Below are positions 1 through 9,454 of a stretch of 64,000 bases of DNA, piece by piece (the stretch's first letter is position 1; every line of letters begins with the position of its first letter). The notes under the pieces were generated by a model that made no database searches, had not been told where the DNA came from, and saw nothing but the letters and a program-made list of their open reading frames with translations. The position numbers were made by a program, and so were the translations under genes. This DNA is from Bemisia tabaci (lineage: Eukaryota > Arthropoda > Insecta > Hemiptera > Aleyrodidae): assembly GCF_918797505.1 (NCBI RefSeq), contig NC_092800.1:1860001-1924000 (forward strand). Reading direction: 5' to 3'.

Positions 1-501
1 TAAATGATGCTTTCCTAGTAAAAGGAACCATGTGCATATAGATTTGCGTGCAACATAGTTCCTTTTAGCATATATGCGTCCATTTCATGATGAACGTGTT
101 AAAATGTTGTGTTCAGTCTAGTTAAATGATGCTTTCCTAGTAAAAGGAACCATGTGCATATAGATTTGCGTGCAACATAGTTCCTTTTAGCATATATGCG
201 TCCATTTCATGATGAACGTGTTAAAATGTTGTGTTCAGTCTAGTTAAATGATGCTTTCCTAGTAAAAGGAACCATGTGCATATAGATTTGCGTGCAACAT
301 AGTTCCTTTTAGCATATATGCGTCCATTTCATGATGAACGTGTTAAAATGTTGTGTTCAGTCTAGTTAAATGATGCTTTCCTAGTAAAAGGAACCATGTG
401 CATATAGATTTGCGTCCAGCAAAGTTCCTTTTAGCATGAATACGCCCATTTAACGATGTGTAACGCGTTGAAATGTTGTGTTGAGTCTAGTTAAATGATG
501 C
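1..501. repeat. 122-bp satellite array
   Basis: Four tandem units begin at 1, 123, 245 and 367, and a fifth is cut off after 492. The first three are almost identical; the fourth has diverged in its second half. Each unit contains an imperfect hairpin: AAAAGGAACCATGT is followed about 20 bases later by ACATAGTTCCTTTT. The right arm then runs into ATGCGTCCA, the outer end seen in the TGGACG elements at 17471-17594 and 46263-46340. The array is cut by the window edge, so its true length is unknown. Confidence 0.95.
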
Positions 502-1504
502 CCACCTATCTTTTCGATAATATGAGCGAAGAAAAAGCTCTCCTCTACCACCCTCGCCTACTCTCTCTGAGCTGTGGGTCTTTGTGATGTGTGTTCTTTG
601 GAGGTCAATAATATCACGGAAGGAAGTCGCTCATAAATATTTGAGCGCCGCCGAAGAAGCGATAATAAATAAAGAGCGCAGCGAGTGAAAATCAAGCTTG
701 CAGGGAAGGACCTAGTCATCACGAGCCATAATGCTCAGATCCGTTCATCGCCACAGGAAATCTTTTCTTGCTCCATAAAAATATGAAAGGAGAGCGAACT
801 GTTCAAATCATCATTTAAGCTGTTTTTGGAATGAAGCGGTTCTCCAAGTAGCATTTTTCAACGGAAAAATTGCGATATTTTGAAATTATGTTGCGATATT
901 TTGAAATTATGTTGCGATTTTTTTACGATTTTTTATGTGATGAAGTCGCCAGGATCATCAACAGCTGAGCGATTACAATTAATCTTATAGCAATATCATC
1001 GTTATAAAATCGCGTTCGATAAAATCGAAATTTTATCTCAATTTATCATGATTTTGTGTATAATATTGTACGTCATCAATAAAATCACGATTTAATTGCA
1101 GATGTATGCGATGAAATTGCAATTTTTCATCCGATAACATTGCAATAAACTGACGTCGATAAAATCCCGATACATTCTCCGATCAATTCGCAACTTATCA
1201 CGATCACTGCTAGTTGGGTTTAGTCGTTAATTTTTTAGTTGCATGGTAATATTCTCTAATAATTCTAGTCTGATAGGCTCGGGGTCTTAATCACAATCGT
1301 TCCTTTTGCAGCTCTCTGATGAACTGTTCTAACCCACCAAAATTGACGACGGTTCTGCTGATGAGGGAACGGTATTATGTTGCACATTGGAGTATGAAAA
1401 TATCAGTATCTGATTTCACGAAGTGCAACAGAAGAGTGGATTTCTGAGACCAGTTACCATATTCTTACGGTACCTCCCGGGAACAATAACTTACTGCATG
1501 GGAG
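502..1504. other. Intronic sequence, no gene seen
   Basis: AT-rich sequence with no recognisable exon or element. A 21-bp unit starting TGCGATATTTTGAAATTATG is repeated at 871, 892 and, in part, 913. From about 1000 to 1200 the motif ATAAAATCG recurs on both strands, giving weak dyads of unknown meaning. Confidence 0.6.
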
Positions 1505-1765
1505 AGAAAAGTTTTCTCTCCTGAGCAATTAGTCGTAGCAGCGGAGCGAAAATATTTTTCTCCAGAACACTAACTAATTACTCTGGAGAGAAAATATTTT
1601 CTCTTCGGAGAAATTAGTTAGTGCTACAGAGAGAATTATTTTCTCTCCGGAGCAATTATTTAGTGTTCCGGAGAAAACTATTTTCTCTTCGGAACGGAAA
1701 GTTATTGCTGGTAGGAGAACATTTTTTTCTCCAGAACACTAACTATTTTCTCTGGAGAGAAAAAG
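1505..1765. repeat. Degenerate repeats of a TCTCCGGAGA-type palindrome
   Basis: The self-complementary word CTCTGGAGAGAAAA and variants (CTTCGGAGAA, CTCCGGAGCAATTA, TTCTCCAGAACACTAACTA) recur at roughly 60-base spacing in alternating orientation. The block looks like a decayed short-period array with strong folding potential. No coding signal is visible. Confidence 0.6.
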
Positions 1766-3069
1766 TATTTTATAGTATTTAAAAATATTTTGGGGCTATA
1801 ATAGCTAAATCATCGGTAGTAAAGCCCGTTATACTCTTGAAAAGAAATTGACTCGATTGTTTTATACCTGCGTTTCTTAATTACGATTATTTTAAGCGCT
1901 CGAACACAAATACCTCCAATTTTAGCCATGTGGTAATTTCCTGAGAGCCGGTAATTGCTCGAATTTCTCATCGAACCTTCCAAAAAATAGCCTGCTTTTT
2001 CGGCAGGCGATTCGGTCGTCGAACCGGGGTTTGAATGAAAGCTGTAATGACCCAAAACTCTGAGGAAAATTTTAAGATGAGTGTAGGAATGGTATCCAGA
2101 TCTGATGCGCCAGTTTTTTTTCTCCAGCATACGAACTCCAAGAAGGTTGTAGAAGTAAAAATAGCTGCAGTTGTAGGAAGGAGCTTGAATGCGATGACAA
2201 GGCTCGCGGGGCGTCTAGCGACAGAGCTGATCACGACACAGTCGACACAGTGACAGCGTCGTTTAATATTGGCCAAGTTGTTGAAAAATTGAGCGAGTCT
2301 TTTAGTTCATGTTGCGAAATTTACCTCCGAAAAAGACAGTATTCTTTCCTTTTGCAAAACTTGCAGAGTGAATTAGTCAACTCACTTTGAAGTATGGGTT
2401 TGTTCTCAAATTTAAGGGCATCTACAGTTCTGAGAAACCGGGAATTGCCAAGAAATGGCATCAAGTCAGTGAAATTAGGGGAGAGTCCGGTAATCCTTTT
2501 TTTTTTTTTTTTGAAAAATACTGAAATATTAAAAAATCTAAAAATCCCGACTTTGAAATACATTAGCGCTGTCCTTTTAATCATACTAAGTTCAATTCTG
2601 GTTTGAGGGTCAATATTCTGCAAGTTCCACTCTGAATTGTGAGAAGAGAAGTAACTTACATATTTCAGGCATTTCTAAAGTTATCGCCAATAATGCGTCA
2701 TTATCAGTTTCACGCATGCAATTTGTCGATGTAAAAAGTCAAGGAATTTTAATAATTTTTCAGGAAAAAAATAGTTACTCGGGGAATTTTTCCCGTTGGC
2801 CCATTTCCAACTATTCGTATCCGAGATATGGACGGTGCTCTATTATTTTGGATCATCGCAGCACTGGTCGCGCTCCAGCGCGCAACTCCGCTGTGCGTGC
2901 CTGGACAGTCAGAGCGCCTTCAATTATATGCGTATGCAACACGGACATCCGTTGAACCCGAATAGTTGCATCAAGGTGTATTAACGAAATACACCGCACC
3001 GCGTAGAGTGTTTGGCGCATACGATACCGAATAAGGGCATTCTACACCTTAATTTGATTCCAGAGTTTC
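1766..3069. other. Intronic sequence, no gene seen
   Basis: No exon, RNA gene or recognisable element. Short open frames are present on both strands, but none resembles a known protein or is flanked by a convincing splice-site pair. A T16 run lies near 2500. Confidence 0.55.
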
Positions 3070-3318
3070 TTATTGCGTTAAGGAAAAAACGCCGTATGAA
3101 CATTCGAGAGATGCCAAATTACCTTCCATAAAATGTCCATTTTCGCGAAAAGTTATGCATATTTTTCTTTCAAACCTGATGTTTCAGATTGAATCGTCAA
3201 CAAAATTGCTTGAAAAGCTAGAGGAATATTATTCAAATATTTTCCCGTGAGTTATTTTTTTTTAAGGCAATATGGTAACGCCTGGAAGCACGTACGGTGT
3301 TCTTCCTTAGCACGGCAG
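3070..3318. mobile_element. Family A palindromic MITE
   Basis: Left end has GCGTTAAGG followed by AACGCCGTATGAACATTCGA and GCCAAATTACC. Right end is the inverse, GTTCTTCCTTAGCACGGCAG. The flanks TTTC (3066-3069) and TATC (3319-3322) fit a 4-bp target duplication with one change. The outermost left bases are eroded. The element has no coding capacity and lies 548 bp upstream of the first dpr exon in the window. Confidence 0.85.
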
Positions 3319-3405
3319 TATCGTGGCTGCATTCGACCACACAACGAGTCGAGTTTCCTCTGACAACATAGCTTTATTCTTTTGTAATGTATTCCAACTA
3401 GTATT

Positions 3406-3789
3406 TGGACGTATTTCTACCAAAGAGACCTATGTGGATGTGAGAAATATGGGGTGTGCTCGTCGAAGCTGCATAAGAAGCAATGTAAAAGTGGGCGCGA
3501 TTCCTTTTGAAGAATTGGAAAAGCGGGATTTTGCATTCTATCAAACAGACCTATGTGCCAACTGAATGCGAGATGCATGAGCCACGGGCATGGCAAGAGA
3601 GCCTGGTGGACAGGGCTCATGAGTTAAGGACTCCCTCTAACGATCTCCCCCTCGCTCGAGTGCGCACTATCATTGTCGCTGACGTCACTGGCGCTTTATT
3701 ATTCTCATTCACTCTTACGGCCAGAGAACTAACGAGCACACCCTACATTTCTCACCTCCACATAGGTCTGTTTGGTAGAAATACGTCCA
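3406..3789. mobile_element. TGGACG-family inverted-repeat element, large copy
   Basis: About 60 bp of TGGACGTATTTCTACCAAA, GACCTATGTGGA and AGGTGTGCTCG-like sequence at the left is repeated inverted at the right end (3735-3789). An internal direct copy of the CAAACAGACCTATGTG segment lies at 3541-3556. Open frames inside it are by-products of the repeat. It ends 77 bp before the dpr exon. Shorter relatives lie at 17471-17594, 46263-46340 and inside the 122-bp satellite. Confidence 0.8.
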
Positions 3790-3866
3790 TTTGATTTTAC
3801 CTAGTTACTGCTAAGCTCTGTAAATTGTCTCCGTTATCTACATGATTCATTTGCATTTGTTCGCAG

Positions 3867-4045
3867 GTGACATGCACCCGAAGGACCCCTCGAACGACCT
3901 GGCGGTGTCGCTCAACTCCTTGCTGGTGACGTTCGCGCCACCCTCACCCCCGGTCTTTCTGACGGACAATTCCAGCGTCATCACCGCCCAAAAAGGCAGC
4001 ACTGCCCTTGTGCCCTGCGTCGTCAGCAATATTGGCGACGGAGTG
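3867..4045 (+). CDS. Exon of a dpr-family immunoglobulin protein, start of first Ig domain
   Basis: This exon encodes the linker and first strands of the first Ig domain of a dpr-type protein. dpr proteins are neuronal cell-surface Ig-superfamily molecules that bind DIP partners in synaptic target matching (family knowledge). The acceptor TTGTTCGCAG ends at 3866 and the donor GTAAGT starts at 4046. The exon enters in phase 1 (two bases complete a Gly codon) and leaves in phase 0. Readable residues include PPVFLTDNSSVITAQKGST, then LVPCVVSNIGDGV; the Cys is the first canonical Ig cysteine. The peptide continues without a break into the exon at 40264 (ISWIRRKDYHLLTVG). The exon is markedly GC-richer than its surroundings. 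The start codon and signal peptide lie upstream of the window. The VVSN-IGDGV wording reminds me most of dpr13, but paralog assignment is uncertain. Confidence 0.9.
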
Positions 4046-4136
4046 GTAAGTAACCAACTTCATACACTTTCCACTCCAAAGCTCCAGCTTCAACGAGACA
4101 ACCATTGTTTATCGTACAAATACTGCGATATTTTAT

Positions 4137-4401
4137 ATATCGACGGTGAAACTACCAGACCACGCATCTTGTTTGCGGTGTTTAAAAATCTCCACTCATA
4201 ATTTATTTTTTTGAAGGAGATCAAATCAATATCATTCCTTACAATTTTCACAGATTTTTCTCCGCTTAAAGAGGAAAAATCACGGAAGTTTTCACGAACT
4301 GACATTGAGTAGTTTTCTATTAAAAAAAAAAAAAAAGTATGACAGGAAGTCTGCGACGTCGCAAACCGAGATACGCGGTTTGGTAGTTTCACCGTCGATA
4401 T
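4137..4401. mobile_element. Family B palindromic MITE
   Basis: The ends are ATCGACGGTGAAACTACC and its inverse GGTAGTTTCACCGTCGAT, and the interior is partly palindromic. A poly-A run of 14 lies near 4321. It is in the opposite orientation to the copy at 14206-14467, as shown by the off-centre GACGTCGCAGACTTCCTGTC segment, here near the right end. It sits 91 bp downstream of the first exon. Confidence 0.85.
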
Positions 4402-5389
4402 GTATCTGCCCTGCTACGATAAAACGTCGTATGAGCATTTAGATATTGCATAATTTCTCCCGACCAATTCCGTTTTCATTGAACGAAATTTAGCAACAGT
4501 TCAAGGTCCATAAGGCGTTTTTGCTCAGCTCGTGGCAGTCGATGTAGATGTGTTTAACTATTTTCTTTATTTTCCACCAATTAACTGGATCTCAAGATTT
4601 GCTTGAGAATCAGGTCTTTCCGGAGAAAATTATCTTCGTCGAAGAATTGGTATGAAGTTAAAAACCTTTAATGCCAGTTTCAGATTGAGTTGATAAGAAT
4701 ATATGGAATTCGCCCGATAAGTGATCGATAGAGAGTTTTTCAACGTGTTCTCAAAACGTTGCTTTTATTTACTTTCTTTGCAGAATTTTCGGCAATCTCT
4801 TGACGGGCGGTAAATTTGAATCTTACGCTAGACTTCTTGCTGCTTTCGAGGTGTGTCCGATCCAAATACACTATCCGCTAATTTACGGTATCAGCACATT
4901 TCCTCGGCGATTTTTTGTCCGCGCAACTGTTTTGTCCTGTGTTTGGTTTTCGTCTACGCGTAAAATAAGCAACACAGACTTGGTCTAAGCGTCATATTTT
5001 AGTCCGTATGTAAAATTATATTCCAAGAAACACGCAATTTTCGGTTTTAACATATTTAACTGTACATCGATCTTTTAGAGTCTAATACGTCCAACTTTGA
5101 TCGTTTGGTTGCACGTACACCACGTTTCTGCACAGTAAAACCACAAAATAAAAAATAAAAAGTTAAAATGCTCTGGAAATCATTAAATTCGACACGGAAC
5201 CACCTTAATATTTACAAAATACACATTGTATTTTCCTTAAATACATATTTTTTCTATACATTTAAATGAGAATAATCCATGCAGAGCGTGTACACATTTC
5301 AAAATCATAAGTTGAAAAACACTGACTCCGCAAGTGCATGAACCTAACACAGAGCGAAGAGGCGTGCTGCCAGCGCGGAACGCGGACTC
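4402..5389. other. Intronic sequence, no gene seen
   Basis: AT-rich, with no recognised element, RNA or exon. Confidence 0.5.
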
Positions 5390-5463
5390 GCGCCTACAAA
5401 CCTAACAGGGATACTTCACGCATTGCGCAATGCGTGAAGTATCCCCGTTAGGTTTGTAGGCGC
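5390..5463. repeat. 74-bp near-perfect palindrome, first copy
   Basis: GCGCCTACAAACCTAACAGG leads to a centre of ATTGCGCAAT and back through the inverse, with one mismatched pair and no loop. The same palindrome recurs as a perfect 72-mer at 60633-60704. Both copies are preceded by GC-rich sequence containing GCAGC or GCCAGCGCGG and followed by CAA(T/A)GCGCG. Confidence 0.95.
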
Positions 5464-6325
5464 CAATGCGCGTCTTGAGCTGACCGGCCGCCCGTCACAC
5501 CGCAGCGAGCCACGGCGTCTGAAGCAACCATTTCATAACAGAGGTGTTGCACAGTAGCATCTAAAGTCAAAAATGACATTATTCTCTCACCTGTCGCTGA
5601 GAATTTTTCGGGAAAAAATTGATTAAGAGAGCTAGGCAAAATAAATGTAATTTAGTGCAAGTGCATTTTCACATCTAAAAATGTGTCTTTTAGGCAGAGA
5701 TTTTTTTAATGAGGATTGAATTATAATAAAAAAATTGTGGACATCACACATTGTGATTTCAGCACCAATTTTGCTACCCTTGTTTTCCCTATTCCCTTTT
5801 TTTTGTCGTTTGTACATTTATGACGGGCATTTTTGTCGGATGAGGTCAAGCCCAACCTCCGTTTGTTTCTGCTATTTCCTGCTATCCGCTCAGCTCTAGC
5901 CTTTGACTCTCAGAGTCTCATCCCTTTTCCTGCTCCCTATCCCCCCCCCCGCCCGAGAGCAATTTACCCAAAAGCCCCGAGCTCCAGCGAGCAACTCCCC
6001 GCGGCGGAAAAAGGGAAAAGTCAGAGACACTTATGGTTGATTGGTGCGATATTAGCAGCTGAATTCGCCTCCCTTCTTATCTTGTCCCTGTCGCCGCTCA
6101 AACACCGCCGTGCGAGTTCGCGAGGGATTTATGACCTGACGTCACGAGTTGGGTTTTGATCCTCGGGCCGCGCCCGCCGTGCCATATTTCGGCCGTAAAT
6201 CCGCCAAGTTGAACATGTTTTTCGCGGGGAAAAAAATGTTTTACGACGCCGGCGACGCTGCGAGTGCCTTTTAAGTGAGACGAGTTCCTGCATCCGTGCC
6301 GTAATGCGCGGTAAAATCTTGTTTA
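5464..6325. other. Intronic sequence with GC-rich patch
   Basis: A GC-rich, C-run-containing patch spans about 5930-6240, including ten consecutive C at 5941. The open frame through it has low-complexity composition and resembles nothing I know. Confidence 0.5.
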
Positions 6326-6910
6326 CTTCCGAGCTAAGGAGGAACGTCGTATGGTAATTCAAACGTTGTCAAGTTTCCCACGGTAAAGTTTTCTGGGGGA
6401 AATTTATGGATGATCATCTCTCAACTGTCTAGAGAATCGTGTTCGTTACTGCGATATGGTCTGAAGCATCTGAAATTCTAAGGGAGGAACATCATTAATA
6501 AAGAATTTGCAGATGTCTAAAATTTGATGAATTTCGTGCTTCGTGGAAACTACCGAGTGAACTGAATGTGAGGACAGTCAGGACACTTTTGGTTCATGAA
6601 TTGAAAAATTATTGGAGAAGATCTTACAAAATGATATAATATGCTGAAATACGTGTCTTTAAATGAAAAATTCCGCCAGATGACGTCTATAGGCGGTGTA
6701 TTTTCTCACTTTTAAATCTACTTTGACGCTATTTCCTATATCAGAAAAACATTAGAAAAAATACTATGCAATCAGCTCTTTGAGCACTTTCAGATGAAGC
6801 AATAAGAAATCTGCATGCAAATTCTCCATTGCGCTTAAAAATAAAGATTTTTACCGAGAAAATGTGACACCATCCGAGTGATCATACGGCGTTTTTCGTT
6901 AGCGCGGGAG
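6326..6910. mobile_element. Family A MITE split by a family E element
   Basis: The left half (CTAAGGAGGAACGTCGTATG and following, from 6326) and the right half (GATCATACGGCGTTTTTCGT to 6910) are family A ends separated by about 330 bases of extra sequence. Total length minus the family E insert (6497-6830) gives the normal family A length of about 250. Flanks TTTA and TTTT are compatible with a 4-bp duplication. Confidence 0.75.
6497..6830. mobile_element. Family E element, copy 1
   Basis: Aligns along its length with 32798-33124: TTTGATGAATTT, TTGGTTCATGAATT, CCGCCAGATGACGTC, GGCGGTG, TTTTCTCACTTT and CACTTTCAGATGAAGC occur in the same order. The right end, GCAAATTCTCCATT, is the inverse of the AATGGAGAATTTGC end of the other copies. 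No coding capacity. It lies inside a family A copy and is therefore younger than that copy. Confidence 0.8.
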
Positions 6911-7664
6911 TTTTTGCATCTCGTGTCTCGTAAGTGATGGATATTTGGCGCGTATTTTACTGACGTCACACGAACGAGTTCGATTTAGTAAGTAACGTTA
7001 CCGGTTTCCAAGAAAGGGACCCAATTCGGCTAAGCCAGGGTATCTATACCACACGGAAAAACTGCGGATGGAATGGATAAGTGGAGATGCTAAAAGGTTC
7101 TATGGAAGTACGGAAACCCGAGATTTTCGCAAGCAAATGAACGGTTTCATCCAAAATGAGTCCAAATACAAAAAACATAAGACGCTGCCAAATTTTCTCC
7201 GATTTTTTATTTTTCAAAAATAAAATCAAGCAAAACTGCAACTTGAAATTTTTTCAATAAATTATTCACAATCCAGGGGTAAATTCGCAGAATGTTTCAA
7301 TGCGTTTATTAGTTAAGCGCTCTGTGAAAGGAATAAAGCAGGAGACAAAATTCGGCAACGTGAATTGTAGTTAGATTGTTTTCTGTCAAAACCGCCCAAC
7401 TTAATAAGATTCATCCAGACGTACTATCGACGAATTTAGTTTTGCGCAGAGTCTCTGGTGACTATTTAGCGACGGAGCGGCGCGGCGCGTTGCCTGATAA
7501 CAGTCCCATGAAGACGCACTCGTTCCGCTGTGAGCGCGTAGTCACTAACACAGACGCACATGAAACACACACAGACATTTTCGCTCATTCAATGTCAGAA
7601 TTCACGATTTTGGCTCTTCGGACTGTAAACAAAGCTTTGCCTTTTTCAACCTTGGCCTGATCTT
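6911..7664. other. Intronic sequence, no gene seen
   Basis: No recognised element or exon. Confidence 0.5.
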
Positions 7665-8798
7665 CGAAATATTTTCAGAGTTGATAGAGGATTACTTCTC
7701 GAGTCCAAAACACTGTCGATTTTTGAAATCGGACAATCCCGGGGGGAGGGGGAGGGGAGTCAAAGTAAACAATTTAAACTCGCATATCTCGCTAATGGTT
7801 TGTTGTAGACAGGTGATCTTGGTCTCAAAATTTAGAAAATACCACATGCTTTCAGGCAATGTTTTAAAAATTGGTCCATTTTGAAAATTTCATCCATTGC
7901 TGCCACGTTGCCGTAATTCAAATTTTCACACTTTCAGCTATAACGTTGAGGGATTCGCAGTTAAAAGTAACAAAAATATTTTCTGGTGAAAGGAGACCGT
8001 TTAAGCTTCAAAACAAGCACAAGTTCAGCCTCGGAAAACAAATTGGAGGAGAGATATGATTTTTCAAAATGGGTGCGGTACACTGGAACCTGGTTTGTTC
8101 CGAGTCCCAAGATCACCCATGCCCCCAAACCGACCACGAATTGCGATACCCCATTAGCTCAGTCCCTAAGAAAATTATTAAAAAAGAAGAAAATATCGAG
8201 ACATATGAATGTTACAGGAGTAGCCTCAGCTGACGCTCGCTGCATCAACTTTAATAAATCATGACTCTGTTTCAAATTGTTTCTCTAGGATGGACTTAAA
8301 TTTTTTAAAACGCTCAAATGGTACGCTTGTATGAGCAGCTCCTCTTGTTTCCTCTTATTTATACCCAGAGAACCGTTGAAGGTGTGAAACATAAATTTTT
8401 TTATGATCGAAAACTTTGATTCCCCTGTAACCATCGCATATTAATCATTTATCCTGATCTTGTCATTTTTGACGAATGATTTTGTCTAGGAGTGACCTAA
8501 AAAGGTATCGCCCCTACTAAAAATGAAAGAAATTAAAAATTTGAGCTACGCCAACGTGACAGCAATGGGTGAAATTTTCAAAATGGACCAATTTTGTCAT
8601 CATCATGTTAAGATTGGCGGTTTTCTCTAAATTTTGACACCAAGATCATCTCGATACGACAAGCCGTTCACGAGTTATGCTAGTTTGAGGTTTTAACTTT
8701 GACCCCCCTTCCTCTCTATCCGTAATTGTTTGAATTCAAAAATCGTTAGTGTTTTGGACTTGAGAGGTGATCCTCTATCGACCCTGAAAGTATTTCGT
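7665..8798. mobile_element. 1.1-kb element with about 300-bp inverted termini
   Basis: The left arm (7665 to about 7965) starts CGAAATATTTTCAGAGT and includes GATAGAGGAT, GAGTCCAAAACACT, GATCTTGGT and AATTGGTCCATTTTGAAAAT. The right arm (about 8510-8798) is its inverse, moderately diverged. The 540-bp centre has no recognisable transposase, so it is likely a non-autonomous transposon. No target duplication could be assigned. Confidence 0.8.
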
Positions 8799-9247
8799 AG
8801 AACAGGGGGAGATTGGAAATGACCACTTTTGAATAAGACCGTCTCATCACCCACTCTCCTTCATTTTACTGAAAGACGCCTGCATGAAATGTTCCTGCAA
8901 TTCTGCGGTAAGTTAATGTCATAATATCATAGACAGATTTTTAATTTCACCTTTGCCTCGCATTAAAAATATATCCGGAAAAATTGATGATAGTTAGAAA
9001 TACCTAGTGATTGTCAGTAAAAGGGAGTGACAGTTAGCAAATTGGAGTAGAAATATAGTGTCATTTAGTCCAGTGGGTCAACTTTTCACCCACCTCTCCT
9101 CACAAAATGGCGCTGTTGGGTGAATGTTCCTATTTAACCCATAGTTTTTCTCACTTGTCAGCAATATGCGCAGTAGCAAACTTGGAATATCGATGTCTGT
9201 CGGTGGCGAGATTTCAAAATGTTCAGTCTTACTTAATTTTTTCCCTC
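8799..9247. other. Intronic sequence, no gene seen
   Basis: No recognised element or exon. Confidence 0.5.
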
Positions 9248-9454
9248 GGATGGAAAAAAAAGTATCATGGATCCAAAATCCAGACTCAAGGTTCGACAAG
9301 AAAAATACTTTTAATTCAATCGTTTTCCTTGAGTCGAGCCCAGCCTCTTATAATTCAAGCGGATTTCCTATTTGTTCAAGCAAAAATCCGATTGATTCGA
9401 GAGTATTTTTTGAGAGTCTGAACTCCGAATCCAAGAGACTTTTTTTCCACTGCA
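9248..9454. mobile_element. CACTGG-family palindromic element, diverged copy
   Basis: The right end is AGACTTTTTTTCCACTG. The left is ATGGAAAAAAAAGTATCATG, its degraded inverse. Internal GATTCGAGAGTATTTTT and CAAGCGGATTTCC match the copy at 16584-16855. Confidence 0.75.

Noticed and set aside
1..501. CRISPR-like array
   Set aside because: The 122-bp units are contiguous without unique spacers, in a eukaryotic context; it is a satellite.
3070..3318. TA target duplication (Tc1/mariner origin) for family A
   Set aside because: Several copies end in CAGTA by chance; flank comparison across copies supports 4-bp duplications of variable sequence instead.
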